NCBI GenBank assembly: GCA_963710725.1
Contig: CAVQBJ010000008.1
Coordinates: 868,001 to 932,000 of the forward strand
Source: CAVQBJ01 sp963710725
GTDB taxonomy: Bacteria > Actinomycetota > Thermoleophilia > Solirubrobacterales > Solirubrobacteraceae
Length of the DNA: 64,000 nucleotides
Reading direction: 5' to 3'
Shown: positions 15,809 through 24,469 of the stretch, in pieces
Position numbering within the stretch: position 1 is the stretch's first letter
How the letters are laid out: each line of letters begins with the position of its first letter
Translations under genes and position numbers: made by a program
The notes under the pieces: model-generated
Told to the model about the DNA's origin: nothing
Databases searched by the model: none
Seen by the model: only the letters and a program-made list of their open reading frames with translations

Positions 15809-17287
15809 ATGTCCTCGACGCTCAGCTCCCCCTCCTCGGCCGCACCGTCCGGCGGCCGCTCGTTCAATCCCTGGATCACGCTCGTCGTCGTCTGCGCGGC
15901 GCAGTTCATGGTCATCCTCGACGCGACGATCGTGAACGTCGCGCTCCCCTCGATCCAGCGCGGCCTGCACTTCTCACGGGCCGACCTGCAGTGGGTGGTC
16001 AACGGCTACACGCTGCTGTTCGGCGGCTTCCTGCTCCTCGGCGGTCGCGCCGCCGACCTCCTCGGGCGGCGGCGGCTGTTCATGGTCGGCGTCGTGCTCT
16101 TCTCGTTCGCCTCGGCGCTGAACGCGCTCGCCCAGACGTCGCAGGTCCTCATCCTTGGCCGCGCCCTGCAGGGCCTCGGCGGCGCGCTCGTGTCGCCGGC
16201 CGCGCTCTCGATCATCACGACCACGTTCACCGAGAACAGCGAGCGCACGAAGGCGCTCAGTGTGTGGAGCGGCATCGCCGCCGGTGGCGCGGCGGTGGGA
16301 CTGCTGCTCGGGGGCGTCCTCACCGACCTGCTGTCCTGGCGCTGGGTGTTCATCGTCAACCTGCCGATCGGACTTGCCGCGTTCGCGGCCGCGATCCGCT
16401 TCGTCCCCGAGTCGCGCGGATCGAGCGAGCGCCGGTCGTTCGACCTCGCCGGCGCGTTCTCGGTCACTGCGGGACTCGTCGTGCTCGTCTTCGCGATCGT
16501 GAAGGCGCAGCAGTACGGCTGGGGCTCGACGCGGACACTCGTCACCGCGGGGATCGCGCTCGTGCTGCTCGGCGCGTTCTTCGTGACCGAGCGGCTCAGT
16601 TCCTCGCCGCTCGTGCGTCTCGGAATCCTGCGAGTGCGCACCCTCGCGGCCGCCAACCTGGCGCTGCTGTTCGTCGCCGCCGGGATGTTCTCGATGTTCT
16701 ACTTCGCCTCGATCTACGTCCAGGAGGTGATGGCCTACAGCCCGCTGCGGGCCGGCCTCGCCTTCCTGCCGGTGACCCTCGGCATCGGCGGCGGCGCGGC
16801 CGCGGCGCAGCAGCTCATCCGGCGATTCGGTCCGCGGGCCGTCGGCGTCACCGGCCTGACGCTCGCCACCGTCGGCATGACGCTGCTGCTGCGAACGAGC
16901 GTGCACGGCAGCTACCTCGGACAGCTGCTCGTCGGCCTGCTGCCGATGGCCATCGGGATGGGGCTCGTGTTCGTCCCGATCACGCTGCTGGCGACGGCGA
17001 ACATCGAGGGCGAGGACGCCGGTCTGGCCTCCGGGCTGTACAACACCTCCCAGCAGGTGGGCGGCGCTCTCGGTCTGGCGATCCTTGCCACGCTCGCGGC
17101 CAATCAGACGAGCTCGGTGCTGAGCAGCGGCACCTCGGGGCAGGCGGCCGCGCTCGTGAGCGGCTTCCACGTCGCCTTCGCGGTGGCGGCCGGGATGCTC
17201 GCGTTCGCCGCCGTCATCCTGGTGACGATGCTCCGGCGCCACCACGTCGAGTCGCTCGACCTCGATGCTCAGCCAGTGCTCGCCTGA
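15809..17287 (+). CDS. MFS drug exporter, DHA2 (EmrB/QacA) family
   Basis: 492 residues with about 14 hydrophobic segments. Motif A is seen as GGRAADLLGRRRLFM after helix 2, and the DHA2 helix 1 signature as QFMVILDATIVNVALPSI. Helix 5 carries the antiporter motif region GAAVGLLLGGVLTDLLSWRW. Such proteins export hydrophobic or cationic drugs using the proton gradient. An ATG with a 14-bp palindrome upstream and a TetR gene 84 nt downstream make a self-contained export/regulator unit. Confidence 0.9.
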   Translation: MSSTLSSPSSAAPSGGRSFNPWITLVVVCAAQFMVILDATIVNVALPSIQRGLHFSRADLQWVVNGYTLLFGGFLLLGGRAADLLGRRRLFMVGVVLFSFASALNALAQTSQVLILGRALQGLGGALVSPAALSIITTTFTENSERTKALSVWSGIAAGGAAVGLLLGGVLTDLLSWRWVFIVNLPIGLAAFAAAIRFVPESRGSSERRSFDLAGAFSVTAGLVVLVFAIVKAQQYGWGSTRTLVTAGIALVLLGAFFVTERLSSSPLVRLGILRVRTLAAANLALLFVAAGMFSMFYFASIYVQEVMAYSPLRAGLAFLPVTLGIGGGAAAAQQLIRRFGPRAVGVTGLTLATVGMTLLLRTSVHGSYLGQLLVGLLPMAIGMGLVFVPITLLATANIEGEDAGLASGLYNTSQQVGGALGLAILATLAANQTSSVLSSGTSGQAAALVSGFHVAFAVAAGMLAFAAVILVTMLRRHHVESLDLDAQPVLA

Positions 17288-17371
17288 GCACCCGGGTCAC
17301 CGCGACGCGCTTCCGTCCGTCGCGCCGGCGAGGGCGCGACGGCGGCGGCCGCCCGTAGACTTCCCACCACC

Positions 17372-18079
17372 ATGACACCGGCAGTGAGCCTCACCGAGTC
17401 CGATCCGGCCCTCGCGCCGAGCGAGGGCGACGCCGCGCCGCGCCGCCAGCGCGCCGACGCCGAGCGAAACCGCCGGGCGCTGATCGGCGCCGCGATCGAC
17501 GTGTTCGGCGAACGCGGGCTCGAGGCGACGGTGGCGGAGATCGCCCAGCGCGCCGGCGTCGGCCAGGGGACGGCGTTCCGCCACTTCCCCACCAAGGACC
17601 ACCTCGTCGCGGCGATCGTCAGCGACATGCTCGACCGCATCACGGCCACGGCCACCGCGCTGCTCGACGAGCCCGATCCGGTCGCCGCGCTACGTGAGCT
17701 CCTCCATGCCGGCTCGGCGCTCATGGTGAGCAACCACGGCTTCAAGGACGCCACGGCCAACTCTCCGGTGCTCGAGGACCCGCTCGTCCACGAGGGTCAC
17801 GAGCGGCTGCTCGAGGTCACCGGCCGGCTCCTCTCGCGCGCGCAGGCGACCGGGGAGATACGGGCCGACCTCACCGCCGAGGACGTGCCGCTCCTGCTCT
17901 GCGCGATCTCCGCGACCGAGATCCCCGGACGCGACGGCGACCCCGCCCTGTGGGAGCGCTACTTCGAGATCGTCTTCGCGGGCCTGCGCGCGGCGCCGGC
18001 CGCGTCGCTCCCCGGAAGCGCGCCGACGACCGCGGAGCTGCGCAAGCTCAAGTCGGCCGGCGCGCGTCGCCGGGCCTGA
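17372..18079 (+). CDS. TetR-family regulator of the upstream exporter
   Basis: 235 residues. The helix-turn-helix is at about residues 30-75, in GAAIDVFGERGLEATVAEIA followed by QRAGVGQGTAFRHFPTKDHL. The C-terminal ligand domain resembles the SBP-type TetR group (ending in a conserved helical bundle). It follows the DHA2 exporter on the same strand, so it probably represses that gene via the palindrome at 15772-15785 and is released by an exported compound. Confidence 0.85.
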   Translation: MTPAVSLTESDPALAPSEGDAAPRRQRADAERNRRALIGAAIDVFGERGLEATVAEIAQRAGVGQGTAFRHFPTKDHLVAAIVSDMLDRITATATALLDEPDPVAALRELLHAGSALMVSNHGFKDATANSPVLEDPLVHEGHERLLEVTGRLLSRAQATGEIRADLTAEDVPLLLCAISATEIPGRDGDPALWERYFEIVFAGLRAAPAASLPGSAPTTAELRKLKSAGARRRA

Positions 18080-18081
18080 CG

Positions 18082-18110
18082 GGGCGGCGCTGAGAGCGTC
18101 CCCGCCGCCC
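18082..18110. terminator. Hairpin between convergent TetR genes
   Basis: GGGCGGC (18082-18088) and GCCGCCC (18104-18110) can pair around a 15-nt loop. It occupies the whole 33-bp gap between the converging TetR genes at 17372-18079 and 18113-18769. No T-run is present. Confidence 0.4.
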
Positions 18111-18112
18111 GG

Positions 18113-18769
18113 CTACTCGCCGAGGCTCGCGGCGCGCGTTCCCAGGAACGCGGCGATCGTGCTGAGGCTGAGCGTCTCCTCGAGCGCCGGCAGCTCGTCG
18201 ACGCGTCCCTCGCGCAGCCAGACCGACACGAGCTGATCGACGCCCGCCGTGAGCAGGAACAGCGCGTCCGCCGATGGCACGGTGAGCTCGGGATGCTCGG
18301 CGACCCCTGCCTCGAAGCTCCGGCGGAATCGCTCGGCGAAGCGCCGCAGGGTGGCGTCGCGCTCGAACTGTGCGCGCTCGCCGGCCAGGGGCAACTCGAT
18401 GAGGTGAGCACGCGCGAACATCGGGCGGGTCGAGAGTGAGACGAGATACGAGCGCATGCCGGCGCGGAGCTTCACGCGCCAGTCGCCGGGAGTCGCGCGC
18501 ACCGCTTCGTCGATGTGCCCCATCAGCACGTCGACGCCGTACCGATAGCCCTCGATGAGGCACTCCTCCTTGGATGAGAAGAGCGCGTAGAACGTCCCCC
18601 GCGACACCTTCGCGGCCCGGACGACGTCGGCGACCGTCGTGTCCGACCACCCCTTCTCGCCGACGATGTTCGTCATCTCGACGAGCAGCCGCGCGCGCTG
18701 CGCGCCGCTGCGCGGCCCGAGGAGCGGCTCAACGGCCGGGTGGCTGGCGACGAGCGAGACCTCGGTCAT
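18113..18769 (-). CDS. TetR-family transcriptional regulator
   Basis: 218 residues from the ATG at 18769. The N-terminal DNA-binding domain reads LLVEMTNIVGEKGWSDTTV then ADVVRAAKVSRGTFYALFSS, a canonical TetR helix-turn-helix. It is divergent from the alpha/beta hydrolase at 18919, with 149 bp between them, and so may control that gene. The ligand-binding half (from about residue 75) is not recognisable. Confidence 0.83.
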   Translation of the reverse strand: MTEVSLVASHPAVEPLLGPRSGAQRARLLVEMTNIVGEKGWSDTTVADVVRAAKVSRGTFYALFSSKEECLIEGYRYGVDVLMGHIDEAVRATPGDWRVKLRAGMRSYLVSLSTRPMFARAHLIELPLAGERAQFERDATLRRFAERFRRSFEAGVAEHPELTVPSADALFLLTAGVDQLVSVWLREGRVDELPALEETLSLSTIAAFLGTRAASLGE

Positions 18770-18918
18770 GGCTTGACTGTAGCCGCTCTCGGCGTCGGCT
18801 TGTACCCGCCGGGTACACGGCGGTCCGCGCTCTCGCACGTCGATCGCCGCGTGCGCCTACCACCGTCAGTCGGCGGGCGAGCCAGATCGGCAACCGCATC
18901 CGCCATCATTCAGCCGCG

Positions 18919-19869
18919 ATGGCCACGCGCGCACCCCTTCCCGTGAGCTTCCCCTCCGGCGGCGCCAGCTGCGCCGGCGACCTCTGGCTGCCGGCGAGCG
19001 GCACGGATGGCGGCATCCCGATCGTCGTGCTCGGCCATGGCCTCGGCGGCACCCGCGCCATGGGGCTGGCCAGCTACGCAGAGCGCTTCGCGGCGGCCGG
19101 GATCGGCGCACTCACGTTCGACTACCGCCACTTCGGGGACAGCGGCGGTGAGCCTCGCCGGCTCATCTCGGTGTCGCGCCAACTGCGCGACTGGGAGGCG
19201 GCGGTCCGCTACGCACGCTCGCTCGACGCCGTCGATCCGCGGCGCGTGGCGATCTGGGGAACGTCGTTCGGCGGCGGGCACGTCCTGTCGCTCGCGGCGC
19301 GCGACCACTCGTTGGCCGCCGTCGTTGCGCAGTGCCCGTTCACCGACGGCCTCGCCTCGTCATTGACCCTCGGTCCGCGCTCCACCGCGAAGGTCGCGGC
19401 CGCCGCGATCGCCGACCAGCTCGCCGCCTGGCTCGGTCGCGATCCGGTTCGCGTCGCGGTCGCAGGCCCGCCTGGCAGCGCGGCGCTGATGACCGCGCCC
19501 GACGCCATGCCGGGGTACCGCCGTCTCGCGGCGCTCGCCGACGACCCTGACCCGCACGTCGCCGCGCGCATCGCGCTGGCCATCGGCCTGTACCGGCCGG
19601 GGCGAACCCTCGCTCGGATCACCACGCCAACGCTCATCTGCGTGTGCGACCCGGACAGCGTCGCGCCGACCGCAGCTACCGAACGCCACGTCCGACGCGC
19701 CGCCAACGCGCACATCGCGGCGCGCACATACCCGTGCGGCCATTTCGAGATCTACCTCGACGAGCCCTTCGAGCGGGCGGTCGCCGATCAGGTCGAGTTC
19801 TTGCGCGATGCGCTCGCCCGGCCGGCCGTGCCCGACCCCGCACGGGCGATCGACCGGGCCGCCACCTGA
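18919..19869 (+). CDS. Alpha/beta hydrolase (dienelactone hydrolase/acetyl-xylan esterase-like)
   Basis: 316 residues from the ATG at 18919. The oxyanion strand is VVLGHGLGGT, the nucleophile elbow is GTSFGGGHV (Ser), the acid is probably the Asp in ICVCDPDSVAP, and the His is in YPCGHFEIY. This arrangement is common in actinobacterial serine hydrolases of unknown substrate. It is flanked by two TetR genes, one divergent (18113-18769) and one convergent (19883-20482), suggesting inducible control. Confidence 0.83.
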   Translation: MATRAPLPVSFPSGGASCAGDLWLPASGTDGGIPIVVLGHGLGGTRAMGLASYAERFAAAGIGALTFDYRHFGDSGGEPRRLISVSRQLRDWEAAVRYARSLDAVDPRRVAIWGTSFGGGHVLSLAARDHSLAAVVAQCPFTDGLASSLTLGPRSTAKVAAAAIADQLAAWLGRDPVRVAVAGPPGSAALMTAPDAMPGYRRLAALADDPDPHVAARIALAIGLYRPGRTLARITTPTLICVCDPDSVAPTAATERHVRRAANAHIAARTYPCGHFEIYLDEPFERAVADQVEFLRDALARPAVPDPARAIDRAAT

Positions 19870-19882
19870 GGCCTGACGCCGG

Positions 19883-20482
19883 TCAGCCGCGCGACGACAG
19901 CCGGATGTCGAGGAGCAGCGCCTCCATCTGCAGCAGGCGATCGACGTCGCCGCGGATCCCGGCGATCGCGTCGTTGTAGAGGAAGGCCTCGGCGATCCGC
20001 ACGATCGCATAGGCCAGCGTCTCGGTATCGGCGGGGGGAACGTAGGAGCCGGCGGCCACCTCGAGCTCGATCACGCGCTGGATGGCCGCGACGATCCTCG
20101 GCTGGACGTTCGCAGCGCTCGACGTGAGCGTGTGAAGCGCTACCTCGCGCTCCAGCTCGAGGTAGCGCTTGAGCGCCTGCGAGGAGGCAAGCTCGCGGTT
20201 GACGCGGTCGAGCGCATCGAGGAGTCGCCGCGGGCCGCTCCCGCGCGCCTGGCGATGCGCGCGGGCGACCGTCCGCTCGCCGGCCGTGGCGAGCACCTCC
20301 CCGATGACCGCCTCACGCGAGCCGAACCAGCGATAGATCGTCGCGCGGCTCAACCCGAGCCGGCGCGCGATCGCCTGGACGTCGACCCTGCGCCCTGCGA
20401 AGTACTCCTCGGCGGCGGCGGAGATCACGGCGGCGCGATCGGCCGACGCCGGCCGTCCGCGCGGTCTTCCGGTCGCGGTCAT
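19883..20482 (-). CDS. TetR-family regulator, QsdR-like
   Basis: 199 residues from the ATG at 20482. The DNA-binding part includes RRVDVQAIARRLGLSRAT then IYRWFGSREAVIGEVL, very like the QsdR group that controls lactone-degrading operons in actinobacteria. The C-terminal domain retains the helical pattern of that group. The adjacent hydrolase (19869 stop, 13 nt away) is convergent; the divergent target is the GT39 gene at 20591. The target is therefore uncertain. Confidence 0.8.
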   Translation of the reverse strand: MTATGRPRGRPASADRAAVISAAAEEYFAGRRVDVQAIARRLGLSRATIYRWFGSREAVIGEVLATAGERTVARAHRQARGSGPRRLLDALDRVNRELASSQALKRYLELEREVALHTLTSSAANVQPRIVAAIQRVIELEVAAGSYVPPADTETLAYAIVRIAEAFLYNDAIAGIRGDVDRLLQMEALLLDIRLSSRG

Positions 20483-20590
20483 CGCCTGCAAGCCTAGGGC
20501 GGTCGGTCAAGTGGCGGCGGCGGCGCGCTCTCAGCCAATTCCCAGCCCCGGTTTGCGTCACGCTTACGCACGAAGTCCACACTGGCGCCC

Positions 20591-22783
20591 GTGACCATCG
20601 GCCCACGCCAGCCGCACGCCGCCGTACGCTCGCTCGACGGAGCGGTCGCCGCCCCGGCGACGATCGCCCGGCGCCCGCGACCGCGGGTCGTCGCGCGCGT
20701 GCGCGCGCTGCGCGTGCGTCCCGAGCTCGTCGGGCTCCTCGTGCTCGCCGCCGTGCTCGACCTGTGGGCGCTGTCGCGCAACGGCTGGGCGAACGCCTAC
20801 TACAGCGCCGCGGTGCGGTCGATGGCCACCAGCTGGCACAACTTCCTGTTCGCCTCGATGGACCGCAGCGGCGTGATGACCGTCGACAAGCCGCCGCTCG
20901 CGCTGTGGGTGGAGGCGCTCTCGGCGCGGATCTTCGGCTACCACCCGCTCAGCCTCCTCGTGCCGCAGGCGCTGATGGGGGTCGCCACCGTCGCCATCGT
21001 CTATGACCTCGTGCGCCGGCGCTTCGGGCGCGTCGGCGCCTTCGTCGCCGGCCTCGCCCTCGCGCTGACGCCGATCACGGTGGCGATGTCCCGTCACAAC
21101 AATCCGGACGCACTTCTGACCCTCTGCTGCGTGGCGGCCGTGTGGTGCGTGGTCCGCGCCCTCGACGACGGGCGCACCCGCTGGCTCGTCCTGTCCGGCG
21201 TCGCGGTCGGTCTCGGCTTCGAGACGAAGATGGGTGCGGCGCTGCTCGTCGTGCCGGCGATCGCCGCGGCATGGCTGTGGGTCGCGCCCCGCGGGCGACT
21301 GGCCGCGGGGCGACAGCTCTTCGCGGGCGGAGCCGCGATGGTCGCCGTCGGCGGCGCCTGGCCCCTGCTCGTCATGCTCACGCCGGCCGCCGACCGGCCC
21401 TGGATCTCCGGTACGAGCGACAACAGCATCCTCTCGCTCATCCTCAACTACAACGGCGTCGGCCGCCTGGCCGGCCAGGCCGGCGGTCCGGGCGGCGGGG
21501 GCGGACCGGGCGGTGGTGGCGGCGGAGGGGTGTTCGGCGGCTCGCCCGGCCCGTTGCGTCTCCTCAATTCGGCGCTCGGTGGCCAGGACGGCTGGCTGCT
21601 CGGCTTCGCGCTCGTGGCCGGGATCGGGCTGCTGGTGGCGACGCGGCTGCGCCGCCGCGACGAGCGGACCGGCTGGCTGCTCGCCGTCGGCGGGGCCCTG
21701 CTGACGATCGCCGTCGCGTTCAGCGCGGCCTCGGGCATCTTCCACCCGTACTACGTGTCGTTACTGGCGCCGTTCGCCGCGGCGCTCGTCGGCGCCGGCG
21801 CGGCCACGCTCCTCGGCGCCGGGCGCCTGGCCCGCGTGCTCGCGCCGATCGCCGTGGCCGCGGGCGTGGCCACCGAGCTGATCGTGCTGCATAACGAACC
21901 CGGGCAGCTGACGTGGCTCGCGCCGGTGCTCGTCGCCGGCGGGGCGCTCGCCGCGGTCGCGCTCGCGGCCGTGGCCGTGCCCCGGATGCGCCTGGCGCTC
22001 GTGGCGGCGGCGGTGGGGCTGCTCCTCATCGCCCCGGCGACGTGGGCGGTCGACACGCTCGGCCACGCCACGAGCGGCACGTTCCCGGCCGGCGGCCCGG
22101 CCGACGCGAACGGTCCCGGGGGCTTCGGCGCGCCCGGCGCGCGCCGCTTCGGCGGGCGCGGGCTCGGCGCCGGCGCCGGCGCCGGCATCCCGCTCTTCGG
22201 TAACGGCTCAGGCGGCGCTCCACCGGCGGCCGGCGGCGGCGCGCCCGGCGGTCCGGGCGGCGTCGCGCCCGGCGGCACCGTGCCGGGCGCGGGCGCGGGC
22301 GCGCCGGGCGGCTTCGGCGGCGCCGGCGGCTTCGGCGGCTTCGGCGGCGGCGGACCCGGCGGCTTCGGCGGCTTCGGCGGCGGCGGCGGCCAGGACCTCA
22401 GCGCGGCGCTCGACTACATCAAGGCCCACGGCGGCGGAACGCTGGCCGTCGCCAGTCAGTCCTCGGCGGCAAGCGCGATCATCAGCGACGACGCGAACGT
22501 CGCCGGCATCGGCGGCTTCTCCGGCCAGGAGAGCGACGTGAGCGTGAGCTGGCTGGCCGCCGAGGTGCGTGCGGGACACATCCGCTGGGTGCTCGCCAGT
22601 ACCGCCGCCGCGGGTCCGTTCGGCGGCGGCCGCGTCGGCGCGACCCACGCGATGGCCGCCGTCCGGGCCGCGTGCGTCGCCGTCTCACCGGGGACGTCGG
22701 CGTCGACAACGAGCGCGTCGGCGCTGAGCGACCTCTACGACTGCTCCGGACGGGCCGCCTCGCTGCAGAGCGCGACGGGCTGA
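20591..22783 (+). CDS. GT39-family glycosyltransferase (ArnT/PMT-like), Gly-rich
   Basis: 730 residues from a GTG. The N-terminal half has many membrane helices and the family pattern of an early acidic loop (STSW-like SMATSWHNFLFASMDRSG followed by VDKPPLALWVEALSARIFGY). It continues PITVAMSRHNNPDALLTLC, characteristic of polyprenyl-phosphate-mannose/arabinose-dependent transferases. Two low-complexity Gly inserts occur, at about residues 297-320 and 500-600. A C-terminal soluble domain follows. It would transfer a sugar from a lipid carrier onto a protein or lipid outside the membrane. Confidence 0.82.
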   Translation: MTIGPRQPHAAVRSLDGAVAAPATIARRPRPRVVARVRALRVRPELVGLLVLAAVLDLWALSRNGWANAYYSAAVRSMATSWHNFLFASMDRSGVMTVDKPPLALWVEALSARIFGYHPLSLLVPQALMGVATVAIVYDLVRRRFGRVGAFVAGLALALTPITVAMSRHNNPDALLTLCCVAAVWCVVRALDDGRTRWLVLSGVAVGLGFETKMGAALLVVPAIAAAWLWVAPRGRLAAGRQLFAGGAAMVAVGGAWPLLVMLTPAADRPWISGTSDNSILSLILNYNGVGRLAGQAGGPGGGGGPGGGGGGGVFGGSPGPLRLLNSALGGQDGWLLGFALVAGIGLLVATRLRRRDERTGWLLAVGGALLTIAVAFSAASGIFHPYYVSLLAPFAAALVGAGAATLLGAGRLARVLAPIAVAAGVATELIVLHNEPGQLTWLAPVLVAGGALAAVALAAVAVPRMRLALVAAAVGLLLIAPATWAVDTLGHATSGTFPAGGPADANGPGGFGAPGARRFGGRGLGAGAGAGIPLFGNGSGGAPPAAGGGAPGGPGGVAPGGTVPGAGAGAPGGFGGAGGFGGFGGGGPGGFGGFGGGGGQDLSAALDYIKAHGGGTLAVASQSSAASAIISDDANVAGIGGFSGQESDVSVSWLAAEVRAGHIRWVLASTAAAGPFGGGRVGATHAMAAVRAACVAVSPGTSASTTSASALSDLYDCSGRAASLQSATG

Positions 22784-22793
22784 GCTGCCGCCC

Positions 22794-23843
22794 TCAGGCG
22801 GCCTGGCGGCCCGACCCGCGGACCGCTTCGACGAGCGAGCTGTCGTCGATCACCGAGCGGTTGCGCCCGGCCTGCTTGGCCGCGTACAGGGCCCGGTCGG
22901 CAGCCGTCAGCAGCCGTGACGGGCTCGTCAGGCGCGGGCTGAGCGACGAGATTCCGGCGCTCGCCGTGAGCGACGGGATCGTGCCGCCGCCGGACTGCGC
23001 GAGGCTCGCCGCCACGCGCTCGGCGAAGCCCTTCGCGCCCTCGGCGTCGGTGGCGAACAGCACGACCAGGAACTCCTCGCCGCCCATGCGCGCCGCGAGA
23101 TCGGCCCGCGAGCGCTCGCGGTTGAGGATGTCGGCGAAGCGACAGAGCGCCTGATCGCCGGCGTCGTGCCCGAAGGTGTCGTTGATCGCCTTGAAGTGGT
23201 CGAGGTCGAAGAGGGCCACGCTGAGCGCGATCCCCGACGCCTGCGCGCGCTCGACCTCGCGGGCGAAGGCCTCCTTGAGGGCTCCCCGGTTGAGCAGGCC
23301 GGTGAGCGGGTCGAGCGCGGCGGCCACCTCGAGCTGAGCCATCACGGTGCCCGTATAGCGGACCTGGCGCCCGTGCGCGGCGACGAGCAACACGACGATC
23401 GACACGACGGTGCCATAGGTGAGGGCGGGGACCTCCGGGTGGTCGGCGAAGCCGAGCGCGAGCGCATAGCTGAACAGCAGCAGGCCGAGGTTCAGCAGGG
23501 TCTCGCGGCGGTCGCAGAAGCGCGCCACGGCGATCGCCGGCAGGACGTACCACAGCGGTGTCGGCCCGACCGGCCGCGCGACCACCACGCCGACGCTGAT
23601 GAGCACGATCGCCCCTGAGATGCCGAGCGACCGCACGGCCCAGCCGGGCAGGCCGCGCCCGAAGAGGAGCACGAGCCCGACGACGAGCTCGGCGACCGCG
23701 AGCGGCACGACACCGGCGCTGTGGCGCTCGACCGGCCGGAAGGCGTACAACGCGACGTTCGTCACGAAGCCGGTCAGATATGCCGCCGCGCAGTAGCGGC
23801 GCAGGATGCTCCAGTCGGTGTCTCGGCGTTGATCGATGCCCAT
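22794..23843 (-). CDS. Membrane-bound diguanylate cyclase (GGDEF)
   Basis: 349 residues from the ATG at 23843. About six hydrophobic segments occupy residues 18-165, then a GGDEF domain: DPLTGLLNRGALKEAF, FDLDHFKAINDTFGHDAGD, and the active-site loop RMGGEEFLVVLF (GGEEF variant, active in known enzymes). A C-terminal DRALYAAKQAGRN closes the domain. It should make cyclic di-GMP from GTP in response to a signal sensed by the membrane region. Longer in-frame sequence upstream is low-complexity and overlaps the repeat at 24039-24298, so it is not coding. Confidence 0.9.
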   Translation of the reverse strand: MGIDQRRDTDWSILRRYCAAAYLTGFVTNVALYAFRPVERHSAGVVPLAVAELVVGLVLLFGRGLPGWAVRSLGISGAIVLISVGVVVARPVGPTPLWYVLPAIAVARFCDRRETLLNLGLLLFSYALALGFADHPEVPALTYGTVVSIVVLLVAAHGRQVRYTGTVMAQLEVAAALDPLTGLLNRGALKEAFAREVERAQASGIALSVALFDLDHFKAINDTFGHDAGDQALCRFADILNRERSRADLAARMGGEEFLVVLFATDAEGAKGFAERVAASLAQSGGGTIPSLTASAGISSLSPRLTSPSRLLTAADRALYAAKQAGRNRSVIDDSSLVEAVRGSGRQAA

Positions 23844-24038
23844 GGCCCGCTGGCCCGCGGCCGGGAGGGGGAACGGCCGGCGGGCGCCCGACGGGCATCG
23901 ACGTGTACGCGCCCGTGCTTGACGCCCGGCCGGCCGGGGCCGACGGACGTCCGGCCCGGCAGTGCAGGTGCGCCCCAGACCCACAGCACGCGGGGGAAAG
24001 CTGGCCTCCGCGGGGAGGCGGGTTGCCACGCGTCGGTC

Positions 24039-24298
24039 GGGTGACGCGACGGTGACAGATGTGCCCCGCGGATCACGATGCCGGCACGCGGGTTGTGCCG
24101 CACGCCCGGCAGGGCGGGCGCGCCCGGCCGGGGTGTGCTCCCGAACCGACGCCATACGGCGCACAACCGATCACACCCCCTGCTCCCGGGTGACGCGACG
24201 CTGACACGCATGCCGTGCCGGTCACGCCACGATTGCGCGAGCGTGCCACGGGCCACCCGTGCGACGGGCGACCGGCGACCGGCGACGGCAGAATTCTC
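24039..24298 (-). repeat. Structured intergenic repeat, copy B (inverted)
   Basis: This block is the reverse complement of the element at 3750-4004. The two 44-nt half-units lie at 24188-24231 and 24039-24082, 149 nt apart, nearly the same spacing as in copy A. The core between them again is bounded by GGTGTG and CACACC. Homology also covers the outer segment carrying repeated GGTCGCC words (24232-24298). It sits in the gap between the diguanylate cyclase and an MFS gene. Confidence 0.75.
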
Positions 24299-24469
24299 GG
24301 TTTGGAATGTGGCCTCGGCGCGGCCGCACGCCTGAATCTCCGGGCCGACACAGCCCCGCCCGCCGAGCGAAACCGGAGTGTGCTCCGAGGCACCCCGCTA
24401 CGCGGGGAAGGCCGAGTCCACCCCCGCCGGCCGAGCGAAACCGAGCTGAATCTCCGTTCTCGGCCGCGC
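24299..24469. repeat. Short direct repeats downstream of copy B
   Basis: The rest of this gene-free gap carries two copies of GCCGAGCGAAACCG and two of CTGAATCTCCG within about 120 bp, in different relative order. A small hairpin CCCCGCTACGCGGGG is also present. No gene or known site is recognised. Confidence 0.45.

Noticed and set aside
23844..24164. N-terminal extension of the diguanylate cyclase
   Set aside because: In-frame extension is possible but is Arg/Pro-rich, enters the repeat, and precedes an ATG giving a clean membrane start.
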